This document shows, in pieces, positions 1 through 7,465 of a stretch of 17,599 nucleotides of DNA. Origin of the DNA: JAUJOE01 sp038252945 (GTDB lineage: Bacteria; Actinomycetota; Actinomycetes; Propionibacteriales; Nocardioidaceae). The notes below the pieces were generated by a model. That model was not told where the DNA came from, ran no database searches, and saw nothing but the letters and a program-made list of their open reading frames with translations. Where the stretch lies: NCBI GenBank assembly GCA_038252945.1, contig JBBSHN010000050.1:1-17599 (forward strand), read 5' to 3'. A program made the position numbers and the translations under genes. Each line of letters starts with the position of its first letter. Position 1 is the stretch's first letter.

Positions 1-1450
1 AGGCGCCGATCGTCAGGATCGGGGCGTAGTTCACGTATTTCCAGGAGAAGTCCTGATTGAACGGGACCGCCGCCGGCGTGAAGGGCAGGATGAAGTAGAT
101 CGAGATGATCGCGATCTCGGCGACCGCCACGAGGTTCATCCACTTGTACTTCGACCCGTTGTTCCACGTGCCGGGCACAAAGTCGTCGCCGGCCTTCCAC
201 CGCAGCCAGATGGGGATGGCAAACGCCAGGTACAGCCCGATCACGGCGACCGACACGACCGCGTAGAACGCGACCGGCACCGGCGCCCCATTGATGTCGA
301 CGGTGACCAGCGCCGGCAGAGTGATGATCACGCTGACCACGAACGTCAGCAGCACGGCATTCGCGGGCACTCGGCTGCCGGTGAGCTTGGACCACAACCG
401 GGACCCGGGCATGGCGCCGTCCCGGCTGAACGCGAACGTCATCCGCGAAGTGCTTGTCATGCACGCCGTCGTGCAGAAGAACTGCCCGGCGGCGGAGATC
501 AGCAGGACGGTGCCGGCCCACCTGCTCGACAACGCCTGGGTGAAGATTGTGGCGACCGCCCCGCCACCGTCAGTCACGCCTTGCGGGTCCTGCACTGCGA
601 ACAAGAACGACAGCAGCAGGATCCACCCGCCGATCGCTGAGTATGCGATCGAGCGCCACAACCCCTTGGCTGCCGCTTGCGACGCAGTGGCCGTCTCCTC
701 CGACAGGTGGGCCGAGGCGTCAAAGCCGGTGATTGTGTACTGAGTGAGCAGCAGCCCCAACGGCAGCACGAGGATCCAGTACGTCGAGTCTGAGTAGCCC
801 GAATTGTTGATGCGATCGGTGAACACGAAGGACAAGCTCTGGTGGTGGTCGGGAAGGAAGATAAGGATCAAGACCACCACAGCTACCCCGAAAACGTGCC
901 ACCACACGGAGACGTTGTTCATGACCGCCATCAGATGGCCACTGAAGATGTTGAGAAGCGAGGCGAGCGCGAGCACAACGAGGAAGATGATGAACACTCG
1001 GTTGAGGGAGTAGCCGTTCGCCCAGGATGTGCTGAAGGTGCTGATCGTCAAGTCGATGAAGGTGGCGCACCCATAAGCAACCGAGGCGGTTACGGCCAGC
1101 AGGCCGATCAGGTTGAGCCACCCGGTGAAGAAGCCGGCCCGCGGACCACCGAGCTTTGAAGCCCACCAGTAGATCCCACCGGACGTGGGATACGCGGACA
1201 CCAGCTCTGACATCGTGAATCCGATGAGCAGGATGAATAACGAGATGATCGGCCAGCCCCAGGAGATGGCGACCGGCCCTCCGTTGTTCCACGCTTGCCC
1301 GAAAGTCGTGAAGCACCCGGCCAGGATCGAGATGATCGAGAACGAGATCGCGAAGTTGGAGAAGCTGGACCAGTTGCGGTTCAGCTCCTGCTTGTAACCG
1401 AGTTCAGCGAGGCGGCGTTCGTCCTCGGTGAGCGTTTCCGTGTGTGCCAT
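1..1450 (-). CDS. APC-superfamily amino acid/choline-type permease (C-terminus outside the window)
   Basis: This is an integral membrane transporter of about 483 visible codons, open to the window edge, so the C-terminus is missing. I translated the reverse strand from ATG at 1450; GGAGGA lies just upstream (1455-1460). The N-terminus has LAELGYKQEL, then repeated hydrophobic helices (SFSIISILAGCFTTFG, PIISLFILLIGFTMSE), the YPTSGGIYWWASKLGG segment after helix 2, and GFDASAHLSEET in the middle. These features are typical of the APC subfamily that includes GABA and choline/ethanolamine permeases (amino acid/choline transporter type). It sits 27 bases after the kinase-like gene, on the same strand and probably in one transcript, and diverges from the gamma-glutamylamide operon. 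I infer that it imports the amine or amino alcohol used there. The exact substrate cannot be read from sequence; GABA or another amino acid remains possible. Confidence 0.9.
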   Translation of the reverse strand, partial: MAHTETLTEDERRLAELGYKQELNRNWSSFSNFAISFSIISILAGCFTTFGQAWNNGGPVAISWGWPIISLFILLIGFTMSELVSAYPTSGGIYWWASKLGGPRAGFFTGWLNLIGLLAVTASVAYGCATFIDLTISTFSTSWANGYSLNRVFIIFLVVLALASLLNIFSGHLMAVMNNVSVWWHVFGVAVVVLILIFLPDHHQSLSFVFTDRINNSGYSDSTYWILVLPLGLLLTQYTITGFDASAHLSEETATASQAAAKGLWRSIAYSAIGGWILLLSFLFAVQDPQGVTDGGGAVATIFTQALSSRWAGTVLLISAAGQFFCTTACMTSTSRMTFAFSRDGAMPGSRLWSKLTGSRVPANAVLLTFVVSVIITLPALVTVDINGAPVPVAFYAVVSVAVIGLYLAFAIPIWLRWKAGDDFVPGTWNNGSKYKWMNLVAVAEIAIISIYFILPFTPAAVPFNQDFSWKYVNYAPILTIGA

Positions 1451-1477
1451 GCAGTCCTCCGTGGTTTGGGAGCGAGG

Positions 1478-2404
1478 TCAGTCGGGTCGGGTGGCGTGGG
1501 ACAACAGTGAGTCGAAATCCGGGCTGGTGAATGCAGCCACCGCTCGGTCGTACTTCTCCATGCCCCACGACCAGAAGTCGAAATCCAGAGAGCTCGTGGC
1601 GGCTTGGATCGCCGCCCACAACGTCCAGCCGTAGTTCGCCAGAATTCCGTGCAGTTGCGACCGGGCGATCTTGTGCCGCAGCTCACGCCCGAAGTAGTGC
1701 GTCACCAGCGCCGCGAGTGCATCGGCAGAAAGGTGCGACTCACTGGCGAGGTTGCCGAGCTCAAAGCATGGGTCGTTATTGCCCGCGTACTCGAAGTCGA
1801 TGAGCCACAGCCGCGAACCGTCGTCCAGCACGTTCGCAGCCAGCAGATCGTTGTTGCACGGGACGGTTCTTGCCGGACGGCTGGCGAGCGCCGACCGCAT
1901 CCGCTCCACCTGTGGGACGAAATCGAGGTAGCGGGCGGGTATCCGGGCACCGATTTCGTGGGCCGCCCGCAAATAACGCTCTTGCACCGCGACCATGTCA
2001 AAATCGTTGACGAAGCGTGGCCCGGAGTGGAGGAGGCGACACACTTCGGCGATTCGGGGCAGATTGGCCTCCTCGCGGACGTCCGCCTCGCGCAACGTGG
2101 CGCTCTCTATGTATTCGAGAACGAGCAGCGAGGCGTCCGGGACGTACTCGACGACTGCGGGAGCCGCTCCGGATCTCGCGGCTGCCAAGGAGTTCGCGTA
2201 CTCGACCTCCCGATCGATGCCGAGCAACCCGGCGTCTTTGCTTGACACCCGAACGACGACGTCGACAGCGGCGGTGGTCACGTGCAGATTGCGGTTGGTG
2301 AGCCCACCAGACAGTTCACGGACGGTGCGCGGGGCGTCGCGCACGCACTCCAGCTGATCGAGAAGGAGGTCGACGTCGGCTGGCAGCGTGTCGGATCGCA
2401 CCAC
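1478..2404 (-). CDS. Choline/ethanolamine kinase-like phosphotransferase
   Basis: This 308-residue protein has the protein-kinase-like/APH fold of choline and ethanolamine kinases. An N-terminal nucleotide loop GGLTNRN lies at about residues 33-39. The Brenner-type catalytic segment CNNDLLAAN is at about 183-191 (Asp186), and the metal-binding LIDFEYAGNNDPCFELGN at about 201-218 (Asp203). The usual His of the HND catalytic motif is Asn here (AAC codon), which is unusual. I chose the GTG at 2404 because GGGAGG lies 8 bases upstream; GTG 2401 is the alternative. The frame is open further upstream (to 2683), but that part crosses the divergent gene and has no family similarity. It would phosphorylate an alcohol-type amine such as choline or ethanolamine with ATP in the cytosol. 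Other small-molecule kinases of this fold are possible. The downstream gene is the permease. Confidence 0.85.
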   Translation of the reverse strand: MVRSDTLPADVDLLLDQLECVRDAPRTVRELSGGLTNRNLHVTTAAVDVVVRVSSKDAGLLGIDREVEYANSLAAARSGAAPAVVEYVPDASLLVLEYIESATLREADVREEANLPRIAEVCRLLHSGPRFVNDFDMVAVQERYLRAAHEIGARIPARYLDFVPQVERMRSALASRPARTVPCNNDLLAANVLDDGSRLWLIDFEYAGNNDPCFELGNLASESHLSADALAALVTHYFGRELRHKIARSQLHGILANYGWTLWAAIQAATSSLDFDFWSWGMEKYDRAVAAFTSPDFDSLLSHATRPD

Positions 2405-2412
2405 CCGCGCCG

Positions 2413-2418
2413 CCTCCC
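2413..2418 (-). promoter_or_regulatory. Ribosome-binding site that sets the start of the kinase-like gene
   Basis: On the minus strand this reads GGGAGG and lies 8 bases before GTG 2404 (11 before GTG 2401). It is the only good Shine-Dalgarno match near the region where kinase homology begins, and supports the short start over the longer open frame. Confidence 0.6.
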
Positions 2419-2493
2419 TGCCTCGACCTTCGCCACAACTCTCCGTAGCTACGTGGCCTGGCTGGATGCTAGAGGCTTCCGGACGTCCAGGTC

Positions 2494-2499
2494 TAGACT
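2494..2499 (+). promoter_or_regulatory. Possible -10 element for a leaderless gamma-glutamylamide synthetase transcript
   Basis: TAGACT matches the actinobacterial TANNNT -10 pattern and ends 8 bases before the GTG at 2508. No purine-rich Shine-Dalgarno precedes that GTG. Together these suggest transcription starting at or next to the start codon, which is common in actinobacteria. I see no convincing -35 element. Confidence 0.35.
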
Positions 2500-2507
2500 C
2501 CTTCGCC

Positions 2508-3872
2508 GTGACGAAGTCAGGCGGACCACTGTCGGTGAACGACCTTCGGCGAGAGATCGACGCCGGCGACATCGACACCGTTGTGGTGGCTTTCACCGAC
2601 ATGCAGGGCCGCCTGCAGGGAAAGCGAATCCATGCCCGGTTCTTTCTCGACGAGGTGCTCGCGCACGGCACGGAGGGCTGCAACTACCTGCTCGCGGTGG
2701 ATGTGGAGATGAACACGGTCGGCGGCTATGCGATCAGCTCGTGGGAGCGCGGCTACGGCGACATGGAATTCGCGCTCGACATAGGCACGCTGCGGCGCAT
2801 TCCATGGCTGCCTGGCACGGCCATGGTCCAGTGCGACCTGGCCTGGCTGGATGAGGATTCCAGCCTCGTCGCTGAGTCCCCACGTTCGATCCTGAAGGCA
2901 CAGGCGGAGCGTGCGGCGGAGCGGGGGCTGCAGGCTTTCGCCGGCACGGAGCTCGAGTTTCTTGTCTTCGACCAGAGCTACGAGAGCGCTTGGGATTCGA
3001 CCTACCGAGGGCTCCTGCCAAGCAACCAGTACAACGTCGACTACTCCCTGCTTGACACCAGCCGACTGGAGCCGCTGCTTCGGGACATTCGCAACAGCAT
3101 GTACGGCGCGGGGATGGCGGTCGAGTCGGTCAAGGGCGAGTGCAATCTCGGCCAGCACGAGATCGCTTTCCGGTACGACGACGTCGTCCGCACGGCCGAC
3201 CAGCATTCGGTGTACAAGAACGGCGCCAAGGAGATCGCCGCCCAGCACGGCAAGGCACTCACGTTCATGGCGAAGTTCAACGAGCGGGAAGGCAACTCCT
3301 GCCACGTTCACATGAGCCTGCGGGGCACGAACGGGGACATCGTGTTCGACGCCGGCGACGGCCCGACGCCTGTGTTCGAGCATTTCGTCGCCGGCGTCCA
3401 GACGACACTGAACGACTTCACGTTGCTGTACGCGCCGAACATCAACTCCTACAAGCGCTTCCAACCAGGCTCGTTTGCACCCACCGCGATTGCGTGGGGA
3501 CGGGACAACCGGACCTGCGCGCTACGAGTCGTGGGTCGCGGTGCCGGTCTGCGCGTGGAGAACCGGGTCCCGGGGGGCGACATGAACCCCTATCTGGGTC
3601 TCGCCGGGATGCTGGCCGGCGGACTGTACGGCATCGAGAACGAGCTCGAGCTGGAGCCGGTGTTCGAGGGCAACGCCTACGAGTCGGACAAGCCGCATGT
3701 ACCCACAACACTGCTCGAAGCCCGAGACGCATTCGCCGCGTCGGCGGTGGCCCGGTCGAGCTTCGGGGACGCCGTCGTCGACCACTATGTGAACGCCGCG
3801 GACGTCGAGCTGTCCGCGTTCTCCGCCGCGGTCACCGACTGGGAGCGCATCCGCTGCTTCGAGAGGCTGTGA
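2508..3872 (+). CDS. Glutamine synthetase family protein, probable gamma-glutamylamine/ethanolamide synthetase
   Basis: This 454-residue GS-fold enzyme would ligate glutamate to an amine using ATP in the cytosol. Metal and substrate segments are visible in order: GTELEFLVFD (about 146-155), the glutamate-binding region KGECNLGQHEI (209-219), the ATP/metal segment NSCHVHMSL (263-271), NRTCALRVV (334-342) and VENRVPGGDMNPYLGLAG (350-367). The length and the Asn-Leu-Gly-Gln-His-Glu segment fit PuuA/GlnA4-like paralogs better than the assimilatory GlnA. I saw no NLY-type adenylylation loop. I chose the GTG at 2508 because homology begins about there; the frame is open to ATG 2388, but that part overlaps the divergent gene's leader. 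It is followed 7 bases later by the aldehyde dehydrogenase. The neighbours (aldehyde dehydrogenase, SDR, gamma-glutamyl hydrolase) argue for amine catabolism rather than nitrogen assimilation. Confidence 0.88.
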   Translation: MTKSGGPLSVNDLRREIDAGDIDTVVVAFTDMQGRLQGKRIHARFFLDEVLAHGTEGCNYLLAVDVEMNTVGGYAISSWERGYGDMEFALDIGTLRRIPWLPGTAMVQCDLAWLDEDSSLVAESPRSILKAQAERAAERGLQAFAGTELEFLVFDQSYESAWDSTYRGLLPSNQYNVDYSLLDTSRLEPLLRDIRNSMYGAGMAVESVKGECNLGQHEIAFRYDDVVRTADQHSVYKNGAKEIAAQHGKALTFMAKFNEREGNSCHVHMSLRGTNGDIVFDAGDGPTPVFEHFVAGVQTTLNDFTLLYAPNINSYKRFQPGSFAPTAIAWGRDNRTCALRVVGRGAGLRVENRVPGGDMNPYLGLAGMLAGGLYGIENELELEPVFEGNAYESDKPHVPTTLLEARDAFAASAVARSSFGDAVVDHYVNAADVELSAFSAAVTDWERIRCFERL

Positions 3873-3879
3873 GACGTCC

Positions 3880-5247
3880 ATGACCACCACGCGCGAGGTG
3901 GTGAACCCGGCGACCGAGGAGGTCATCACTGAAGTTGCTCTGGCGTCCGTAGAGGACACCGACCGGGCGATCACGGCTGCGTCGTCGGCGTTCGATTCTT
4001 GGCGCCAGGTCGCTCCAGCGGATCGGGCCCGGCTGCTCCGGCGGTTCGCCGAGGCGGTTGACTCCTCAATCGAGGAGCTGGCGCAACTCGAGGTGCGCAA
4101 CTCCGGCCACACGATCAGCAACGCGCGGTGGGAAGCCGGCAACGTCCGCGACGTCCTCACGTACTACTCGGCGGCACCGGAGCGACTCTTCGGTCGGCAG
4201 ATCCCGGTAGCCGGTGGCCTGAACGTGACGTTCAAGGAACCGCTGGGCGTCGTCGGGGTCATCGTGCCGTGGAACTTTCCGATGCCCATCGCCGGCTGGG
4301 GGTTCGCCCCGGCGCTGGCAGCGGGAAACACCGTCGTACTGAAGCCGGCGGAGATCACACCGCTCACCGCAGTGCGGCTCGGCGAGCTCGCTCTCGAGGC
4401 GGGTATCCCTGAGGGAGTCTTCACCGTGCTCGCCGGGCGTGGCTCGGTCGTCGGCGAACGTTTCGTCAGCTCTCCAGACGTCCGCAAGATCTGCTTCACC
4501 GGTTCGACGGAGGTGGGCCGACGGATTATGGCCGGTGCCGCCGAACAGGTGAAGCGCGTGACCCTTGAGCTCGGTGGCAAGAGCGCGAACGTCGTGTTCG
4601 CTGACGCCGATCTGGAGGTCGCCGCCGCCTCCGCTCCCTACGGAGTCTTCGACAACGCCGGGCAGGACTGCTGCGCCCGGAGCCGAATCCTCGTTGAGCG
4701 CAGCGTTCATGAGCGCTTCCTTGAGCTGCTGGAGCCGGCCGTAAAAAATGTTCGGGTGACCTCCCCTAGTGAGGAGGACGCCGAGATGGGTCCGCTCATC
4801 TCCGACGTCCAACGTGATCGCGTGCGCTCCTACGTTGAGGAGGACGGCGTTCAGGTGGCGTTTCGGGGCCAGGCACCGGATGGCCCCGGCTACTGGTACC
4901 CGCCTACGGTCGTGCTGCCTGACGGCGCGCAGGACCGCGTGTGGCGCGAAGAGGTCTTCGGTCCGGTGGTCGCAGTGCTGCCGTTTGACGACGAGGCAGA
5001 CGCGGTCGCCAAGGCCAACGACAGCAACTACGGCCTGTCCGGGTCGATCTGGACTCGGGACGTGGGCCGCGCGCTGCGGGTCTCGCGTGCCGTCGATGCC
5101 GGCAATCTGAGCATCAACTCGCACTCGTCCGTGCGCTACTCCGCGCCGTTTGGTGGCTTCAAGCAGTCCGGGCTCGGTCGCGAGCTGGGGCCGGATGCGC
5201 TTGACTCCTTCACCGAGGTGAAGAACGTCTTCATCTCGACCGACTGA
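3880..5247 (+). CDS. NAD(P)-dependent aldehyde dehydrogenase (PuuC-like role)
   Basis: This 455-residue member of the aldehyde dehydrogenase superfamily would oxidise an aldehyde to the acid with NAD(P)+. Key residues are all present: the oxyanion Asn132 in PWNFP, cofactor Lys155 in LKPAE, FTGSTEVG (about 206-213), general base Glu230 in TLELGGK, nucleophile Cys264 in the FDNAGQDC segment, and EEVFGPV (358-364). The length is slightly shorter than the common 470-500, because the N-terminus begins close to the NPATEE motif. The start ATG at 3880 lies 7 bases after the preceding stop, with only weak ribosome-binding sequence, so translational coupling is likely. In this operon its substrate is probably the gamma-glutamyl aminoaldehyde made by the upstream synthetase and an oxidising enzyme. 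The precise substrate is inferred from context. Confidence 0.92.
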   Translation: MTTTREVVNPATEEVITEVALASVEDTDRAITAASSAFDSWRQVAPADRARLLRRFAEAVDSSIEELAQLEVRNSGHTISNARWEAGNVRDVLTYYSAAPERLFGRQIPVAGGLNVTFKEPLGVVGVIVPWNFPMPIAGWGFAPALAAGNTVVLKPAEITPLTAVRLGELALEAGIPEGVFTVLAGRGSVVGERFVSSPDVRKICFTGSTEVGRRIMAGAAEQVKRVTLELGGKSANVVFADADLEVAAASAPYGVFDNAGQDCCARSRILVERSVHERFLELLEPAVKNVRVTSPSEEDAEMGPLISDVQRDRVRSYVEEDGVQVAFRGQAPDGPGYWYPPTVVLPDGAQDRVWREEVFGPVVAVLPFDDEADAVAKANDSNYGLSGSIWTRDVGRALRVSRAVDAGNLSINSHSSVRYSAPFGGFKQSGLGRELGPDALDSFTEVKNVFISTD

Positions 5248-5278
5248 CCGCAACCACACCCTGAGGAAGAAGGCCCGC

Positions 5279-6049
5279 ATGCCCTCGCCACGCCTGGAGA
5301 GCCGCACCGCCGTCGTCACCGGTGGTTGTTCTGGCATCGGGCTCGCCACGGTCCGGCGGCTCGCCGACGAGGGCGCCTCGGTGGTGATAGGGGACGTCGA
5401 CGACGCGCGCGGCCCTGAGGTGGCCGATTCCGTGGGCGGCCGGTACGTCCACTGCGACGTCACCGACGCTGCACAGGTCGCAGCTCTGTTCGCGACATCC
5501 CGGGAGGCTTACGGAAGTGTCGATGTCGCGTTCAACAACGCCGGCATCTCACCGCCCGACGACGACTCGATCCTGGACACGGAGATCGAGGCGTGGCGGA
5601 GGGTGCAGGATGTCAACCTCACCAGCGTCTACCTCTGCTGCAAGGCCGTCATCCCGTACATGCGTGAACAAGGGCGTGGCTCCATCATCAACACCGCGTC
5701 GTTCGTGGCCGTCCTCGGCGCCGCGACGTCGCAGATCTCCTATACCGCCAGCAAGGGCGGCGTGTTGGCGATGTCACGCGAGCTCGGAGTGCAGTTCGCC
5801 CGCGACGGTGTACGGGTCAACGCGTTGTGCCCCGGTCCGGTGAACACCCCGATGCTGCAGGAGCTGTTCGCCGCGGATCCTGAGCGGGCGGCCCGGCGGC
5901 TCGTGCACATTCCGATGGGACGCTTCGCCGAGGTCGAGGAGATCGCGGCGGCGGTTGCCTTCTTGGCCAGCGACGACTCCAGCTTCATCACCGCGTCGAC
6001 CTTTCTCGTCGACGGCGGCATCTCCGGCGCCTACGTCACGCCGCTGTAA
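5279..6049 (+). CDS. Short-chain dehydrogenase/reductase (SDR), probable NAD-dependent alcohol dehydrogenase
   Basis: This 256-residue classical SDR has every expected element: the cofactor-binding TGGCSGIG at residues 14-21, Asp39 at the end of strand beta-2 (favours NAD over NADP), NNAG at 86-89, Asn113, Ser141, and the YTASK catalytic pair Tyr155/Lys159. The C-terminal segment TFLVDGG is typical of the family. A good ribosome-binding site (AGGAAGAAGG, 5264-5273) supports the ATG. It lies 31 bases after the aldehyde dehydrogenase and 13 before the gamma-glutamyl hydrolase. It occupies the place where Puu pathways carry a flavin amine oxidase. I infer that it oxidises the hydroxyl of a gamma-glutamyl amino alcohol to the aldehyde. 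SDR substrates cannot be read from sequence, so an unrelated redox role is possible. Confidence 0.9.
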   Translation: MPSPRLESRTAVVTGGCSGIGLATVRRLADEGASVVIGDVDDARGPEVADSVGGRYVHCDVTDAAQVAALFATSREAYGSVDVAFNNAGISPPDDDSILDTEIEAWRRVQDVNLTSVYLCCKAVIPYMREQGRGSIINTASFVAVLGAATSQISYTASKGGVLAMSRELGVQFARDGVRVNALCPGPVNTPMLQELFAADPERAARRLVHIPMGRFAEVEEIAAAVAFLASDDSSFITASTFLVDGGISGAYVTPL

Positions 6050-6062
6050 GGCGACCTGAAAC

Positions 6063-6764
6063 ATGGACCGGCCGGTCATCGGTATCACCGCCTACGTCGA
6101 GCCGGCGTCGTGGCGGGTGTGGCGCGATGTCCCTGCGGCGCTGGTGCCGCACGCCTACGTTCGCCACGTCTTCGACGCCGGTGGCCTCCCGGTGATTCTT
6201 CCGCCGCTGCCCGCCGGCGAAGCCGGCCAGCTGATTCCCCAGCTCAACGGGCTGATTGTGTCCGGAGGGGCAGATGTCGAGCCCAGCCGGTACGGCGCCG
6301 AGCCGCATCCCCTCGTCCAGGATTCACGGCCAGACCGGGACGAATGGGAGCTCGCTCTGATGGCCGCCACCGCCGTCGCCGACCTGCCCGTGCTCGGCGT
6401 CTGCCGTGGGATGCAGGTCATGGCGGTGGCCGCCGGCGGTGCCCTCGAGCAGCACCTTCCGGATCGGCTCGGCACTGCCCTGCACTGCGGCCCTCCCGGC
6501 ACGTATGGCGAGCATGAGGTGGCGACGCTGCCGGGTTCTCGGCTCCGATCCATCCTGGGGGACAAGGCGGTCGTGGCGACCTACCATCATCAGGGAGTGC
6601 TGTCGCATCCCGGCTACGAGCCGGTCGGCTGGGCGACGGGGGACGGGTTGCTGGAGGCGTTTGAGGATCCCGACGCACGCTTTCGGCTCGGAGTGCAGTG
6701 GCACCCCGAGGTCGGTCCCGATGGCCGGCTGTTTCAGGCTCTGGTGGAGGCCGCTATCGGCTGA
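6063..6764 (+). CDS. Class I glutamine amidotransferase-type gamma-glutamyl hydrolase (PuuD-like, peptidase C26)
   Basis: This 233-residue cytosolic hydrolase has the full catalytic triad of the family: Cys114 in the nucleophile elbow LGVCRGMQ, and His214 and Glu216 in QWHPE. The N-terminal PVIGITAY and the SGGADVEP motif (67-74) match PuuD-like enzymes, which cut the gamma-glutamyl amide bond and free glutamate plus the oxidised product (GABA in the putrescine pathway; glycine would be the product if ethanolamine is the substrate). It is the last gene of the rightward operon, 13 bases after the SDR. Its 3' end overlaps the opposite-strand DUF6390-like gene by 31 bases. The family assignment is secure; the actual amide substrate is inferred from the operon. 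Confidence 0.9.
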   Translation: MDRPVIGITAYVEPASWRVWRDVPAALVPHAYVRHVFDAGGLPVILPPLPAGEAGQLIPQLNGLIVSGGADVEPSRYGAEPHPLVQDSRPDRDEWELALMAATAVADLPVLGVCRGMQVMAVAAGGALEQHLPDRLGTALHCGPPGTYGEHEVATLPGSRLRSILGDKAVVATYHHQGVLSHPGYEPVGWATGDGLLEAFEDPDARFRLGVQWHPEVGPDGRLFQALVEAAIG

Positions 6765-7465
6765 CTCGGCCGCAGAGCTATCTTGCTCCAACGCTGCAGC
6801 GCCGCAACTTGACCGGCCTCGACGGTGTCGCACACCCAGTCCCAATGCAGCGAGACTGTGTCGCCCTCGGTGAGGCCGCTCACAGAGGACCGGCCGCCGA
6901 CCGACCAGCGGACCGACTCCTCCCGGAGTTCTCCGAGTCCCAGTGCTCCGTCGAGCAGGGCCAGGGGTTGGGAACTCACCGTCACCCGCTCGCCGTCGAG
7001 CGCTCTGACTGTGCCCCACCGGATCCGACACCGCTCGAGTACTGAGAGCGCAACTGCGTCGTTGCCGCGGCCCAGCATCCCGACCCACGGATACACCCCG
7101 AAAACGTGATAGCTGTGGTGGGGGAGAGCCGCTTCTGCCTCGCCCAGCTTGCTGGTGACCTGGCCATGGAACCGGCTCCGGAGCTCCTCCGCACAAGCGA
7201 CCGGGTCGACCGCGTCCAGCAAGTCGTTGCCGATCCAGTACGCCTCGACGACTCGCTCGTCCAGCGGATCCGTGATCCCGCTGGCCGCCGCGATGATCTC
7301 AAGATACGGCCAAGCGCCGTCGAACTTTCGGGCACGCCGCGCCACCTCGATCTCGTCGCCTTCTGGGCCGCTGTGCTCGAGCAGCACCTCGGCGCCGTCG
7401 GGACCGCAGTAGCCGAGCTCGTTCGGCGGAAACGCGTAGCGAGCGAACAGCGAGGCACCCGACAT
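6734..7465 (-). CDS. Hydrogenase-cluster-associated protein, DUF6390-like
   Basis: This 243-residue soluble protein has no signal peptide or membrane segment that I can see. I recognise it from memory as the DUF6390 type found at the end of actinobacterial hydrogenase gene sets. Visible conserved-looking stretches are LFARYAFPPNELGYCGPDG near the N-terminus, EAYWIGNDLLD at about 94-104, HHSYHVFGVYPWVGML at about 136-151 and SLHWDWVCD near the C-terminus. The pair of His with aromatic residues could bind a metal or cofactor, but nothing proves it. The ATG at 7465 directly abuts the hypE stop (TGA-ATG), so it is the last gene of the hydrogenase operon. Its function is unknown; a role in maturation or assembly is inferred from position only. 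Confidence 0.8.
   Translation of the reverse strand: MSGASLFARYAFPPNELGYCGPDGAEVLLEHSGPEGDEIEVARRARKFDGAWPYLEIIAAASGITDPLDERVVEAYWIGNDLLDAVDPVACAEELRSRFHGQVTSKLGEAEAALPHHSYHVFGVYPWVGMLGRGNDAVALSVLERCRIRWGTVRALDGERVTVSSQPLALLDGALGLGELREESVRWSVGGRSSVSGLTEGDTVSLHWDWVCDTVEAGQVAALQRWSKIALRPSQPIAASTRA

Larger units (their letters stand above)
2405..2507. promoter_or_regulatory. Divergent intergenic control region with three perfect palindromes
   Basis: These 103 bases separate the kinase/permease operon (leftward) from the gamma-glutamylamide operon (rightward). They hold three perfect palindromes: CGTAGCTACG at 2444-2453, GGACGTCC at 2481-2488 and GTCTAGAC at 2491-2498. The last overlaps a possible -10 element of the rightward operon. 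A shared operator for a regulator encoded elsewhere is plausible; no regulator gene is in the window. Short palindromes can arise by chance in GC-rich DNA, so binding is inference. Confidence 0.5.

Noticed and set aside
720..1316. Minus-strand 198-codon frame within the permease region
   Set aside because: A different minus-strand frame encodes a continuous membrane transporter from 1450 to the window edge; this one is an Arg/His-rich shadow.
2405..2683. Longer start for the kinase-like gene, and ATG 2388 for the synthetase
   Set aside because: Both would make divergent genes overlap head to head and add residues without homology; the shorter starts have a ribosome-binding site or a -10 element in the right place.
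4066..5463. Long minus-strand open frame (465 codons) opposite the aldehyde dehydrogenase
   Set aside because: It lies wholly opposite a gene with all catalytic motifs, has no family similarity and is a typical GC-rich antisense shadow.
6749..6771. Possible terminator stem GGCCG...CGGCC in the convergent overlap
   Set aside because: Only five base pairs with a 13-base loop and no U-run; not enough to call.
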